A stretch of 64,000 nt of DNA, taken from Epilithonimonas arachidiradicis (GTDB lineage: Bacteria; Bacteroidota; Bacteroidia; Flavobacteriales; Weeksellaceae). Positions 25,087 through 34,751 of this stretch are shown here, piece after piece (position 1 is the stretch's first letter; each line of letters starts with the position of its first letter). The position numbers were made by a program, and so were the translations under genes. A model generated the notes under the pieces. The model was not told the origin of the DNA. It saw only the letters and a program-made list of their open reading frames with translations, and made no database searches. The stretch covers positions 296,954 through 360,953 of the forward strand of contig NZ_RAQH01000004.1 in the NCBI RefSeq assembly GCF_003610695.1, read 5' to 3'.

Positions 25087-26940
25087 TTATTTCAGAACGT
25101 CAACTTCAATTGTACTGCTGTTGTAAACTTTGATATTGGCTTTTGTATAATCTTCCTTGTTTGCTTTGTAAGGATTTTCAAGGAATTTCTGAGGATTGAT
25201 GGCCATCAAAGGAAACCAAGTACTCTGAACCTGAATCTGGATTTTATGTCCTTTTTTGAAAGTGTGCAAAACATCTTGCAATTTTACATTCACGACTTCT
25301 TCTTTATTTGGAGTCAAAGCTTCCGGTTTTTCAAAACTATTACGGAATCTTGCCGGCATTATTTCGCTTCTTACCATTTGATGATAGTTGGCATAAACGA
25401 CATTGGGTTTGTCTGGATTTGCTTTCTCATCAGAAGGATAAACATCAATTAATTTAACAACAAAATCTGCATCGGTGGAAGTGGTAGCTATTTTCAGTTT
25501 AGTTAAAATTTCTCCGGCAAAAGTAACATCGCTATCTAGAATATCCGTTGTAAAAGTTAAAACGTCTGGTCTGTAGCTTGCGAATCTTTGGTCTTCGCTC
25601 ATATAATTCCTTGGTGTGAATCCATTCATATCTTTGTAATTCTCGCTGCTTAAAACAGGTTTGTTAGGATCAGAAGTATATTCTGAAAATGCAACTTGGT
25701 TCAGAATGTTTTTAGCTAATGTTCCAGAATTATCAAAATAAAAAGTAACTTTTTGAGTTTGTTTTGGCGGCCAGTTTTCAAATTTTTCCCATTCTTTTTT
25801 TCCGGTGTCAAACATATAAGCTTCCGGAAGTTTTGCCGCAGTTTTAGAATCTTCTTTCAAGTAATGATGAAAGAAAGGCTGTTCTATATTTTTCTGATAA
25901 TAAGTAGCGATGCTGTCTCCAAAATAGATATCATTATGAAAATGTTTCCCTTCTTCTCTGTTCCAGCCTCCGTGGGAGAAAGGTCCCATCACAATCGTGT
26001 TCTTTGCTTTTGGACTGGATTTCTCAATTGTTTTGTAGATGTTAAGCGGACCAGCCAAATCTTCTGCATCAAACCAGCCGCCGACTGTCATCACAGCGTG
26101 GTTGACGTTTTTAAGATGAGGTAACAGATTTCTTTTTTGCCAGAACTCATCATAGTTGGGATGATTCACAACTTCTTGCATAAAAAAATTGTCTTTATAG
26201 TATTTATCCACACCATCTTTCAATGTTCCCATATCTTTGTAGAAGAGGTAACCGTCATCAGAAGTCGGCTTTATCATTTTATCAGCAAACCAGCTTTTGT
26301 CTTCCACTTTTGTTTTTGGAACTCCGAACACTGGAAACGTTTTGAAATAACCCATCAAGAATGCTCCATTGTGATGGAAATCGTCAAACCAAAAATCTGA
26401 AATTGGAGCTTGAGGAGACGAAGCCACCAAAGCCGGATGATTCGCTAAAGTTCCGACTGCTGTATAAAATCCAGGGTAAGAAGTTCCGTATTGCCCAACT
26501 TTTCCGTTATTGTATTGAATATTTTTCACCAACCAATCTATAGTATCATAAGTGTCGGTGCTTTCGTCCACATCTTTTTTGGTTTTGTGGTCCACTTGTG
26601 GCGTCATATTCGTGAAAGTGCCTTCACTCATATATCGTCCGCGAACATCCTGGAATACAAAGATGTATTTTTCTTTTTCGATGAAAGGATTTGGACTTAA
26701 TTTTTTTCTGAAATTATTTTCGCCATAAGGTGCAATACTGTAACAAGTTCTGTTCATAATGAATGGATACTTATTGCTTTTTGAAATGTCTTTTGGTGTG
26801 TAAATAATCGTAAACAGTTTGGTTCCGTCTCGCATCGGGATATAAACTTCTTTTTTGGTGAAGTTGTCTTCAACAGAATTGGTTTGTGCAAAACCGAAAC
26901 TAACTGTGATAAAACAGAAAAACACTAAGAACTTTTTCAT
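25087..26940 (-). CDS. CocE/NonD family serine hydrolase (X-Pro dipeptidyl-peptidase-like)
   Basis: The 617-residue protein has a signal peptide (to about FGFAQ) and an alpha/beta-hydrolase core with a C-terminal beta-sandwich. The nucleophile Ser154 is in YGTSYPG; the acid and base are likely in VGGWFDAEDL and MGPFSHGGW. This is the CocE/NonD or alpha-amino-acid ester hydrolase group (S15 superfamily). It probably acts on peptides, esters or acylated amino acids outside the cytoplasm. The exact substrate cannot be read. It stands alone upstream of the nuo operon end. Confidence 0.88.
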   Translation of the reverse strand: MKKFLVFFCFITVSFGFAQTNSVEDNFTKKEVYIPMRDGTKLFTIIYTPKDISKSNKYPFIMNRTCYSIAPYGENNFRKKLSPNPFIEKEKYIFVFQDVRGRYMSEGTFTNMTPQVDHKTKKDVDESTDTYDTIDWLVKNIQYNNGKVGQYGTSYPGFYTAVGTLANHPALVASSPQAPISDFWFDDFHHNGAFLMGYFKTFPVFGVPKTKVEDKSWFADKMIKPTSDDGYLFYKDMGTLKDGVDKYYKDNFFMQEVVNHPNYDEFWQKRNLLPHLKNVNHAVMTVGGWFDAEDLAGPLNIYKTIEKSSPKAKNTIVMGPFSHGGWNREEGKHFHNDIYFGDSIATYYQKNIEQPFFHHYLKEDSKTAAKLPEAYMFDTGKKEWEKFENWPPKQTQKVTFYFDNSGTLAKNILNQVAFSEYTSDPNKPVLSSENYKDMNGFTPRNYMSEDQRFASYRPDVLTFTTDILDSDVTFAGEILTKLKIATTSTDADFVVKLIDVYPSDEKANPDKPNVVYANYHQMVRSEIMPARFRNSFEKPEALTPNKEEVVNVKLQDVLHTFKKGHKIQIQVQSTWFPLMAINPQKFLENPYKANKEDYTKANIKVYNSSTIEVDVLK

Positions 26941-27030
26941 TGAAAATATATATTTGAATAAAATTAGGGTTTTTGAAGGAATTGACAGTGAAAATATTGT
27001 TAAATAGAATGTTTATTTTGTACTGAAATC

Positions 27031-27116
27031 TGCGCCCCGGCTTGAGCGGAAATCCTTTTTACGCAACGAAGTGAAGTGAAAAGATTGGGAGCGGAAGACG
27101 GATAATGGCGCCCAAA
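27031..27116 (+). repeat. Dispersed repeat, copy B
   Basis: It carries the 28-bp core (27041-27068) identical to copy A on the other strand at 17896-17923, then GAAGTGAAGTGAAAAGATTG. The outer ends GCGCC and GGCGC give a partial inverted repeat. Copy A is shorter. It is not coding in any frame I can support. Confidence 0.8.
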
Positions 27117-27183
27117 TTTGTTTGAGAATTTTAGAGTGGGAGAGTTGCAGAGTTTGCGAGTTTAAGATTAGTACTAAATACAA

Positions 27184-27210
27184 AAACCTGACTCAATCTG
27201 AATCAGGTTT
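27184..27210 (-). terminator. Terminator of the nuo operon
   Basis: Arms AAACCTGA and TCAGGTTT form a stem around an 11-nt loop, about 20 bp after the nuoN stop. On the minus strand the hairpin is followed by a run of T. Confidence 0.75.
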
Positions 27211-27231
27211 ATATTTTGTTTTGTTGAATTT

Positions 27232-28614
27232 CTATAATCCGAAAATTTTCGCAAATAAATCTGGAACAATTCCCATAGAAACCAAAGCTAAAATAATCAC
27301 TACAGAAACGATATTATAAGTAATGCTCGCTCTTTCCGTATTATGAAAGTTATCTTCTTTGTAGAAGAATATTGCGATAATTAATCTCAAATAATAAGCG
27401 ATACTCAATGCAGAACCTAGAACAGCTACCAGAACCAAGAACTCATAATGCCCGCCAATCGCCTGGTTGAAGATTCCTAATTTTCCGATGAAACCAGCCG
27501 TCAAAGGAATCCCCGCCATTGATAACATTGAGATGGTAGAAACAACTGCTAACAAAGGTTCTCTTTTTCCTAATCCGTTGAAAGCGGTAAATGAAGTTTC
27601 TTTTTTGATTTTCTCTACCCAAATCAAACTGATGAAAACACCAACTGTTGCCAATGAATAAGCGAACAGATAATATCCTAAAATGTATGTTGAGAAGTTG
27701 TTGATTCCGAAGAATATTAAAGCGATATATCCTGCGTGAGAAACGGAAGAGTAGGCCAACATTCTTTTTGCGTTGGTCTGAACCAATCCCATAACGTTTG
27801 CCAAAAGTAAAGTAAGGATGATGAAAACGCCTAAGATATTAATCCAGTCTCCAGCAATTCCGCCGAAAGCAATCGTCATTAATTTGAATAAAGCGAAGAA
27901 TCCGGAAATCTTAACTACTGAAGCCATAAAAGCCGTAATTAATGAAGGTGCGCCTTGATAAACATCTGGACTCCACATATGGAACGGCGCTAATGAAACT
28001 TTGAATGCCAATGCAGACAACATCAAAATAGCTCCCATTATAAGCATTAGATTCTTTGGATTGTTGTAAGCAAAGTCGTGAATCTCGTAAAGGTCAAAAC
28101 TTCCTGCGCTACCGTAAACCAAAGCTACTCCGAACAAAAGAAATCCTGTTGCGAAAGCTCCCATCAAGAAATATTTCATAGAAGCTTCTGTAGAACGAAG
28201 GTCTGTTTTATTAGCTCCAGCCATTACATATAAAGGAATTGATAAAATTTCGATTCCGATGAATAATGTTACCAAGTTTTGGAATCCGAACAATACAATC
28301 CCACCACAAAGTGCAAATAACATCAATGCATACAATTCTGATTGATGACTTCTGTGATTGCTGAATGCAAATCCTCCTAAAAAGAACAATAACAAAGTAA
28401 CAGCCACCGATATTTTTGTAAACAATTCGGCATTGTAGCTGTATTCGTACATCGATTTGTACTGAGCAAAAAATTCGCAATCAGGAAGAAAACTAGTCGC
28501 CAGACCAATGATTAATCCCAAGATTCCGATATATCTTGCGTATTTGCCTTTCTCGAAAACACCTGAGAATAATACCAGAATTGCCGTAAGGAATAAAACT
28601 ATTAAAACACTCAT
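27232..28614 (-). CDS. nuoN: NADH-quinone oxidoreductase subunit N
   Basis: The 460-residue integral membrane protein is one of the three antiporter-like subunits of complex I. It has about 14 hydrophobic segments and the conserved antiporter-type Glu/Lys in MVSHAGY-like (SSVSHAGYIALIFFG) and LSMAGIPLTAGFIGKLGIF motifs. With NuoL and NuoM it moves protons in the membrane arm. It is last of the 14 nuo genes and ends near a terminator. Confidence 0.93.
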   Translation of the reverse strand: MSVLIVLFLTAILVLFSGVFEKGKYARYIGILGLIIGLATSFLPDCEFFAQYKSMYEYSYNAELFTKISVAVTLLLFFLGGFAFSNHRSHQSELYALMLFALCGGIVLFGFQNLVTLFIGIEILSIPLYVMAGANKTDLRSTEASMKYFLMGAFATGFLLFGVALVYGSAGSFDLYEIHDFAYNNPKNLMLIMGAILMLSALAFKVSLAPFHMWSPDVYQGAPSLITAFMASVVKISGFFALFKLMTIAFGGIAGDWINILGVFIILTLLLANVMGLVQTNAKRMLAYSSVSHAGYIALIFFGINNFSTYILGYYLFAYSLATVGVFISLIWVEKIKKETSFTAFNGLGKREPLLAVVSTISMLSMAGIPLTAGFIGKLGIFNQAIGGHYEFLVLVAVLGSALSIAYYLRLIIAIFFYKEDNFHNTERASITYNIVSVVIILALVSMGIVPDLFAKIFGL

Positions 28615-28708
28615 TTCTTTATTTATTTCGTAGGAAACCGGAAGTCCGATGTCCGTTTTGAATTTTATTTAATATTTCTTTTTATCTGAATTGATTTCAA
28701 ATCCATTC

Positions 28709-30202
28709 TTAGTTAAGCATAGAAGAGTAGATGAATCTTACAGAACTTGTTACCATTTCTATAACTGGTTGAGGAAAAACGCCTAAAACAATTACGAAAA
28801 CTGATAAACTTGCCAGTACTGTGAACTCCACTGAGCTGATGTCTTTGGTTGTAGCCAAAACAGCGTCGTCTCCTTTTCCAAACATTGTTTTTCCGTAGAA
28901 TCTCAACATATAAGCTGCAGCTAGAATCAGTGTTAATCCTGCTAAAACTGTCATTATTAGATTGTATGAGAAAATTGATTTCAATAAGATAAATTCTCCG
29001 ATGAATCCGTTCGTCAATGGAACTCCCGTTGCACCAAGCAAGATAATCATAAACAAGATGGCGAATTTCGGAGCGACTTTTGCCAAACCTCCCATTTTTC
29101 TGATATCTCTTGTTTTGAATCTTTTGTAAAGAATATCTGCGCAATAGAACAATCCAACTACGTTAATACCGTGAGCAAAACTTTGAATCATTGCACCTTG
29201 AGCACCTTCGAAGTCTAATCCAACTCTCATTGTTACAACAGCTGAAGCAAAGATTCCCGCTACAATTAATCCAACGTGAGAAAGGGAAGAATAAGCAATC
29301 AATCGCTTAGTATCTGTAGAGATCATGGCGATTAAAGCGCCATATATCACTCCAATTACAGAAAGGATAATCACGATTTCTCCGGAAATTCCGCCAATTG
29401 CTAATGGTGTAATTGGTAACAAATATCTCATAACACCATAAACTGCCATCTTCAACATAATACCCGATAACAACATCGAACCTTGCGTTGGAGAATAAGT
29501 ATAAGTGTCTGGCTGCCAAGTATGGAAAGGAAAGACCGGCAATTTCACCGCAAAAGCAAAGAAAATAAACCAGAATATTACAGTTTGTTCGTTTACATTT
29601 AGGTTAGCATTGTACAAATCTGTCAAAGCAAATGATGCTGCGTGATTGTAAACGTAAATCAATCCAATCAGCATAAACAAAGATCCTACAAATGTGTAAA
29701 CAAAGAACTTGGTTGTGAATTTGATTCTTTTATCTTCCTGACCCCAAAGACCGGCGATTAACCAGATTGGAATCAATGTTACTTCCCAGAAAATGTAGAA
29801 TAACAATCCGTCCAAAGAAGTGAAAACACCCAACAATCCGAATTGCATCAATAATATCAATGCGTAGAAAGAATTAGGGTAACCTTTTGACTCGTTGAAA
29901 GATGATAAAGTAATGATTGGAACCAAGATGTTGGTCAACAGGACCATTAGCATACTCATCCCATCAATCCCGAAGTTGAAGCTACTTTTGATATAGCTTG
30001 ACCAAGGATAAGTGATTTCGTATTGCAAAGGTGCATCTACAGTTGGGTTGAAATCGAAATTCCCTAACATATAAAATGCGATGAACATCTGTACAAAGCC
30101 AAAAGCCAATGCAATATATTTACTGGAAGAACTCTTCCAGAAAAATAGTAAAACCGAACCTACGAGAGGTAATAGTAATAATGTTAATAGTAAATACGAC
30201 AT
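28709..30202 (-). CDS. nuoM: NADH-quinone oxidoreductase subunit M
   Basis: The 497-residue protein has about 14 membrane segments and the antiporter-like core: WEVTLIPIWLIAGLWG, FPFHTWQPDTYTYSPTQG, YSSLSHVGLIVAGIF and TGVPLTNGFIGEF. It is a proton-pumping subunit of complex I. The gene lies 2 bp after nuoL and 94 bp before nuoN; the spacer before nuoN contains a repeat-like block. Confidence 0.94.
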   Translation of the reverse strand: MSYLLLTLLLLPLVGSVLLFFWKSSSSKYIALAFGFVQMFIAFYMLGNFDFNPTVDAPLQYEITYPWSSYIKSSFNFGIDGMSMLMVLLTNILVPIITLSSFNESKGYPNSFYALILLMQFGLLGVFTSLDGLLFYIFWEVTLIPIWLIAGLWGQEDKRIKFTTKFFVYTFVGSLFMLIGLIYVYNHAASFALTDLYNANLNVNEQTVIFWFIFFAFAVKLPVFPFHTWQPDTYTYSPTQGSMLLSGIMLKMAVYGVMRYLLPITPLAIGGISGEIVIILSVIGVIYGALIAMISTDTKRLIAYSSLSHVGLIVAGIFASAVVTMRVGLDFEGAQGAMIQSFAHGINVVGLFYCADILYKRFKTRDIRKMGGLAKVAPKFAILFMIILLGATGVPLTNGFIGEFILLKSIFSYNLIMTVLAGLTLILAAAYMLRFYGKTMFGKGDDAVLATTKDISSVEFTVLASLSVFVIVLGVFPQPVIEMVTSSVRFIYSSMLN

Positions 30203-30204
30203 TA

Positions 30205-32118
30205 TTATTTCAATATAAAGTTAACAATCAATACAATTCCTATCGCTAATGACATAATCAGCACATAGTTTTCTACATTTCCGTTTTGGAGACGTTTCGC
30301 CGCACGTCCAGAATCTGCTGCTCCTAATCCAATGAAATTCACAATCGGGTCAAGAACTGCTTTATCAAACATTGCGGCTGCTTTTCCAGCTTCTTCGAAA
30401 GGTCTTACAATCATTGCATTGTAAATCTCATCCACGAATAATTTTTTAGCAGACAGTTTCTCCCAACCTGTATATTTATCTTCAGGAAGCGCCATTTTTT
30501 TCTTATTAACGTAAATGTTTTTAACAATGAACCAAACGCTAAAGAACATTACAATCGTTGCTCCAAGAAGAATCATTTCTGTATTAAAATCAACACCAGA
30601 AAGAGTCGCTTCCATTTCGCTGAAACTTTGCTCCGTCAATACAGGCTTCAACCATTCCATTAATTTTGCATAATGACCGTGACCGATGAAGTGCGGAAGA
30701 TTGATAAAACCTCCAACGACTGAAAGGACAGCCAAAACGATTAATGGCAAAGTCATATTCAATGGACTCTCGTGCAAATGATGTTTCTGTTCTTCTGTAC
30801 CTCTGAACTCGCCGTGGAAAGTCAGATAGTACAATCTGAACATATATGCTGCGGTTGTTGCTGCCAAAACGAATAACATTACCCAATAGATAGGACTTTT
30901 CGCATAAGCTGCAACCAAAATTTCGTCTTTAGAAATCATTCCCGAAAGTAATGGGAAACCTGAAATTGCTAATGTTCCGATAAGGAAAGTAATGTGCGTG
31001 ATTGGAACATATTTTTTTAGTCCACCCATAAAACGCATATCCTGCTCGTTGCTCATCGCATGGATAACAGAACCAGCTCCCAAGAACATCAAAGCTTTGA
31101 AGAAAGCGTGCGTCATTACGTGGAACATTGCTGTTGTATAAGCGCCCAAACCTAAAGCGATGAACATAAATCCAAGTTGCGAAACTGTAGAATAAGCCAG
31201 CACTTTTTTGATGTCGTTCTGACGAAGTGCATAAAATCCAGCTAAAGCGGCAGTCAGAAACCCGATGAATAGAATCCCATCCTGAACAGTTGGCGCTAAA
31301 GTGAATAAGAAGTTACTTCTTACTACTAAGTAAATACCAGCCGTTACCATCGTAGCTGCGTGAATCAAAGCTGAAACTGGCGTTGGTCCAGCCATCGCAT
31401 CCGGTAACCAAGTATATAATGGAACCTGAGCTGATTTACCAGTTGCTCCAATGAATAAACTTGCCGTGATGAATATAATAATATTGCTGTCTAAAGCGAA
31501 TTTTGAAGCATTCTCCTGTACGCTCAAATAATCAATAGCGTTGACTTGAGAAGCAATTGTGAAAATACCAATCAACAATGCCAAGTCACCAATACGGTTC
31601 ATAATGAAAGCTTTTCTAGCCGCTTTTCCATAATCTTCGTTGGTGTACCAGAATCCAATCAATAGATAAGAACAAAGTCCTACACCTTCCCAACCGATAA
31701 ACAAAATCAGATAATTGCTTCCTAAAACCAAAAGCAACATTGAAAAAATAAAAAGGTTAAGGTAAGTAAAGAATTTGTAGAATCCTTTGTCGTGGCTCAT
31801 ATAGCCAATAGAGTAGAGGTGGATTAATGATCCGATTCCGGTAATAATCATTACCATCATCAATGATAATTGGTCAACTTGGAAACCAAAATTAACCTGA
31901 ATCCCATTCACTCTAAACCATTCAAAAGCTTTTACGATAACAGGTGCGCTATCACTTTTGAATCCTAAAAATATACTGGTTGCGATAACAAATGAAGCGA
32001 AAACTACTAATGTTGCCAATCCTCCAACAAAAACTTTCGGAAGATTCTTTCCAAAAAGTCCGTTAATCAGGAATCCGGCTAAAGGCAAAAGTACAATTGC
32101 GTAAACTAAATTTTCCAT
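30205..32118 (-). CDS. nuoL: NADH-quinone oxidoreductase subunit L
   Basis: The 637-residue protein is the largest antiporter-like subunit, with about 16 membrane segments: GWEGVGLCSYLLIGFW, VPLYTWLPDAMAGPTPVSAL, YSTVSQLGFMFIALG and ISGFPLLSGMISKDEIL. The long amphipathic helix expected near the C-terminus is present in the MALPEDKYTGWEKLSAKKL region. It sits at the distal end of the membrane arm. It follows nuoK after 8 bp. Confidence 0.95.
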   Translation of the reverse strand: MENLVYAIVLLPLAGFLINGLFGKNLPKVFVGGLATLVVFASFVIATSIFLGFKSDSAPVIVKAFEWFRVNGIQVNFGFQVDQLSLMMVMIITGIGSLIHLYSIGYMSHDKGFYKFFTYLNLFIFSMLLLVLGSNYLILFIGWEGVGLCSYLLIGFWYTNEDYGKAARKAFIMNRIGDLALLIGIFTIASQVNAIDYLSVQENASKFALDSNIIIFITASLFIGATGKSAQVPLYTWLPDAMAGPTPVSALIHAATMVTAGIYLVVRSNFLFTLAPTVQDGILFIGFLTAALAGFYALRQNDIKKVLAYSTVSQLGFMFIALGLGAYTTAMFHVMTHAFFKALMFLGAGSVIHAMSNEQDMRFMGGLKKYVPITHITFLIGTLAISGFPLLSGMISKDEILVAAYAKSPIYWVMLFVLAATTAAYMFRLYYLTFHGEFRGTEEQKHHLHESPLNMTLPLIVLAVLSVVGGFINLPHFIGHGHYAKLMEWLKPVLTEQSFSEMEATLSGVDFNTEMILLGATIVMFFSVWFIVKNIYVNKKKMALPEDKYTGWEKLSAKKLFVDEIYNAMIVRPFEEAGKAAAMFDKAVLDPIVNFIGLGAADSGRAAKRLQNGNVENYVLIMSLAIGIVLIVNFILK

Positions 32119-32126
32119 TCCTTTTA

Positions 32127-32453
32127 TTATCCTCTTAATTTATTAAAAATACTCACGTCCACAGATTTGGTATTTCTGTACATCATTGCGATAATTGCCA
32201 ATCCTACAGCTACTTCCGCTGCTGCAACCACCATAATGAAGAAAACCAAAAGCTGTCCGTTACCATCACCTTTGTAAGCAGAAAATGCTGCTAATAAAAG
32301 ATTTACGGAATTAAGCATCAATTCTACACATCCCAAAATCACGATAGCATTTTTACGAAGCAAAACTCCCAAAACACCAAGGCAAAATAAAACGGTACTC
32401 AGAATAATGAAATATTCTAAAGGAACCTGTTGTATAAATGTATTCACTTCCAT
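32127..32453 (-). CDS. nuoK: NADH-quinone oxidoreductase subunit K
   Basis: The 108-residue protein has three membrane segments and the conserved Glu residues in ELMLNSVNLLLAAF and AAAEVAVGLAIIAM that line the proton path. Length matches NuoK. It lies between nuoJ (4-bp gap) and nuoL (8-bp gap). Confidence 0.95.
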   Translation of the reverse strand: MEVNTFIQQVPLEYFIILSTVLFCLGVLGVLLRKNAIVILGCVELMLNSVNLLLAAFSAYKGDGNGQLLVFFIMVVAAAEVAVGLAIIAMMYRNTKSVDVSIFNKLRG

Positions 32454-32457
32454 AATC

Positions 32458-32955
32458 TTATAAATCTTTTTTACCGATAAGAACAGCGCCCACGATACCT
32501 GCTAAAATCAGAATCGAAGCCAATTCGAATGGCAATACATATTCGTTAAACAATAATCCTCCCAGATTTTTGGTCAAACCAACCGAGTGGTCGATGTTGT
32601 CTGCAACCGTTGTTTTCCCAGAAAGACCTCTGTAAGCGCCTAGCATTCCTACAAATAAGATACAAACAGAAATAATCCCAATGAACTTTGGAAGGCTTCC
32701 TTTCTTGCTTTCGTCTTCTTTGTTCAAGTTCAACATCATCAAGATGTAAAGGAACAAAACCATAATGGCTCCTGTGTAAACTATGATTTGAACAATACCT
32801 AAAAACTGCGCATTAAGAAGAATGTACATTCCCGCAATAGAGAACATTGTTACAATTAAAGAAAGAATGGCATATAAAGGATTTCTTGCAAATACAAAGT
32901 AAACAGCACTTGCAATGGCGATAAACGCTACGATAAAAAATAAAATCTGGTCCAT
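32458..32955 (-). CDS. nuoJ: NADH-quinone oxidoreductase subunit J
   Basis: The 165-residue membrane subunit has five hydrophobic segments and VYTGAIMVLFLYILMMLNL, the NuoJ/ND6 motif on the third helix that changes shape during coupling. Its start overlaps the nuoI stop by one base. Confidence 0.94.
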   Translation of the reverse strand: MDQILFFIVAFIAIASAVYFVFARNPLYAILSLIVTMFSIAGMYILLNAQFLGIVQIIVYTGAIMVLFLYILMMLNLNKEDESKKGSLPKFIGIISVCILFVGMLGAYRGLSGKTTVADNIDHSVGLTKNLGGLLFNEYVLPFELASILILAGIVGAVLIGKKDL

Positions 32956-33512
32956 TATTTTACTGCCTTTTTTTGTTTCTCAGATTGTCTCTCTGTGATG
33001 TCAATCCTTGCATTGATTTTTTCGACCAATTTATCTTTTCCATAGATGAAAGAGTTTCTGTTTTGTTCCACATCTACCAATCTGTCCGTAAGATAGATAG
33101 CAGATTTTGGGCAAGCTTCTTCACACATTCCGCAGAAGATGCATCTCAACATATTGATTTCATAGATGGATGCATATTTTTCTTCTCTGTAAAGGTGTTT
33201 TTCTTCCTTAGTTCTTTCCGCAGCTGTCATTGTTATCGCTTCTGCAGGACAAGCTACTGCGCAAAGTCCGCAAGCTGTACATCTCTCTCTACCTTCTTCA
33301 TCACGCTTCAAAACGTGCTGTCCTCTCCAGATTTCTGCTCTCGGTTTCTGAACCTCCGGATAAGAATATACTGCAGGAGCTCCTTTCAACACAGTTCTTA
33401 CAGCGTGTTTGAAAGTGATTCCCATACCTTTGAAAATCGCCGGCAAATAGATTTTTTCACCCAGAGTCATTTCTTTATTAGAAACAACTTTTGATCTATT
33501 AGTAAGTTTCAT
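32955..33512 (-). CDS. nuoI: NADH-quinone oxidoreductase subunit I
   Basis: The 185-residue peripheral subunit carries two [4Fe-4S] clusters (N6a and N6b): C78-x2-C81-x2-C84-x3-C88 in CTACGLCAVACP and C124-x2-C127-x2-C130-x3-C134 in CIFCGMCEEACP. It links the peripheral and membrane arms. It overlaps nuoJ and is separated from nuoH by a 134-bp spacer with repeat-like sequence. Confidence 0.96.
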   Translation of the reverse strand: MKLTNRSKVVSNKEMTLGEKIYLPAIFKGMGITFKHAVRTVLKGAPAVYSYPEVQKPRAEIWRGQHVLKRDEEGRERCTACGLCAVACPAEAITMTAAERTKEEKHLYREEKYASIYEINMLRCIFCGMCEEACPKSAIYLTDRLVDVEQNRNSFIYGKDKLVEKINARIDITERQSEKQKKAVK

Positions 33513-33524
33513 TTTTATATTTTT

Positions 33525-33640
33525 TTGGTTTGAAGTCGGAAGTTGGATGTCCGATGTTTCAAACTTTATGCGTATTTTATTTTCAATTTTGAATTGTTCC
33601 GAATTACAATCTTCAGACTTCCATCATCTAGCTTGGGACA
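33525..33640. repeat. Repeat-like spacer between nuoH and nuoI
   Basis: The 134-bp gap has GAAGTCGGAAGTTGGATGTC near one end and GACTTCCATCATCTAGC near the other, similar to blocks at 5335-5396 and 28630-28660. No gene is seen. Confidence 0.4.
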
Positions 33641-33646
33641 ATTTTT

Positions 33647-34711
33647 TTAATTTCCAAATGCTAAAATCACAGCACCTGTAGCAATTAGATTCACCAAAGC
33701 TAATGGAATCAAAGTCTTCCATCCAAGGTGCATCAATTGGTCATATCTGAATCTCGGAAGTGTCCATCTGATCCACATAAAGATCAAAATTCCGATGATT
33801 GTTTTTGTTAAGAAAGCTAGGATACTCAAAACACCTGCAACATTTTCTCCCCAGTTGTGCGTGACCCAATCGATTCCAGGATAATTGTAGCCTCCGAAGA
33901 AAAGAACCACCATAAATGCATTGGAGATAAACATATTCACATATTCTCCAAACATATACAGTCCTAACTTCATTGACGAATATTCGGTAGAATAACCAGT
34001 TACCAATTCAGATTCACATTCAGGTAAATCGAATGGGTGACGGTTGGTTTCTGCCATTGCAGCAATGAAAAATATTAGGAAAGCTAAAGGTTGATACAGG
34101 ATATTCCAGTTGATTCCGGAAATGGCAGGAATGAATCCCCAAATTTTCCCAGCAGATTGTGCTTCTGTAATTAATTTTAAATCCAAACTTCCGGACATCA
34201 TAATGATTGACAACAATGATAATCCCATTGCCAATTCATAAGAAATCATTTGAGAAGAAGCTCTGATGGCGCCTAATAATGAATATTTGTTGTTGGAAGC
34301 CCAACCTCCAATCATAATTCCGTAAACTCCGATAGAAGCCATTCCGATGATGAACAAAACACCAACATCAATATTAGCAACCTGTAAATCGTAAGAAATA
34401 CCTCCGAAATTCAATGTTTTTCCCCAAGGAATTACTGCTCCGGTAATTAATGAGATAAACATTACCAATGATGGTCCTAAAATGAAAAGGAACTTCTCCG
34501 CATTAGCCGGTGTAAAATCTTCCTTAAAGAAAAATTTGCCACCATCTGCCAATGGTTGTAATAACCCGAATGGTCCTGATCTGTTAGGCCCGATTCTGTC
34601 CTGCATTATTGCCGCCACTTTTCTCTCTGCCCATGTAGAGTAGGCTGCGATCGTAAGCGCTAAAAGGAACAGTGCTAATACTAATATGATTTTAAAAGTC
34701 AGTAATTCCAT
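33647..34711 (-). CDS. nuoH: NADH-quinone oxidoreductase subunit H
   Basis: The 354-residue membrane subunit forms part of the quinone chamber. Typical motifs are ERKVAAIMQDRIGPNRSGPFGLLQPLADGGKF, AETNRHPFDLPECESELVTGY and the YSSMKLGLYMFGEY loop. It follows nuoG after a 40-bp gap and precedes nuoI. Confidence 0.95.
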   Translation of the reverse strand: MELLTFKIILVLALFLLALTIAAYSTWAERKVAAIMQDRIGPNRSGPFGLLQPLADGGKFFFKEDFTPANAEKFLFILGPSLVMFISLITGAVIPWGKTLNFGGISYDLQVANIDVGVLFIIGMASIGVYGIMIGGWASNNKYSLLGAIRASSQMISYELAMGLSLLSIIMMSGSLDLKLITEAQSAGKIWGFIPAISGINWNILYQPLAFLIFFIAAMAETNRHPFDLPECESELVTGYSTEYSSMKLGLYMFGEYVNMFISNAFMVVLFFGGYNYPGIDWVTHNWGENVAGVLSILAFLTKTIIGILIFMWIRWTLPRFRYDQLMHLGWKTLIPLALVNLIATGAVILAFGN

Positions 34712-34751
34712 ATAGATTTATTTGATATTTGAGATTTGAAGTTTCAGATTA

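Larger units (their letters stand above)
26941..27231. other. Intergenic region between the hydrolase and nuoN
   Basis: This 291-bp gap holds a dispersed-repeat copy (27031-27116) and the hairpin that terminates the nuo operon (27184-27210). No gene or RNA is seen. Confidence 0.7.
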
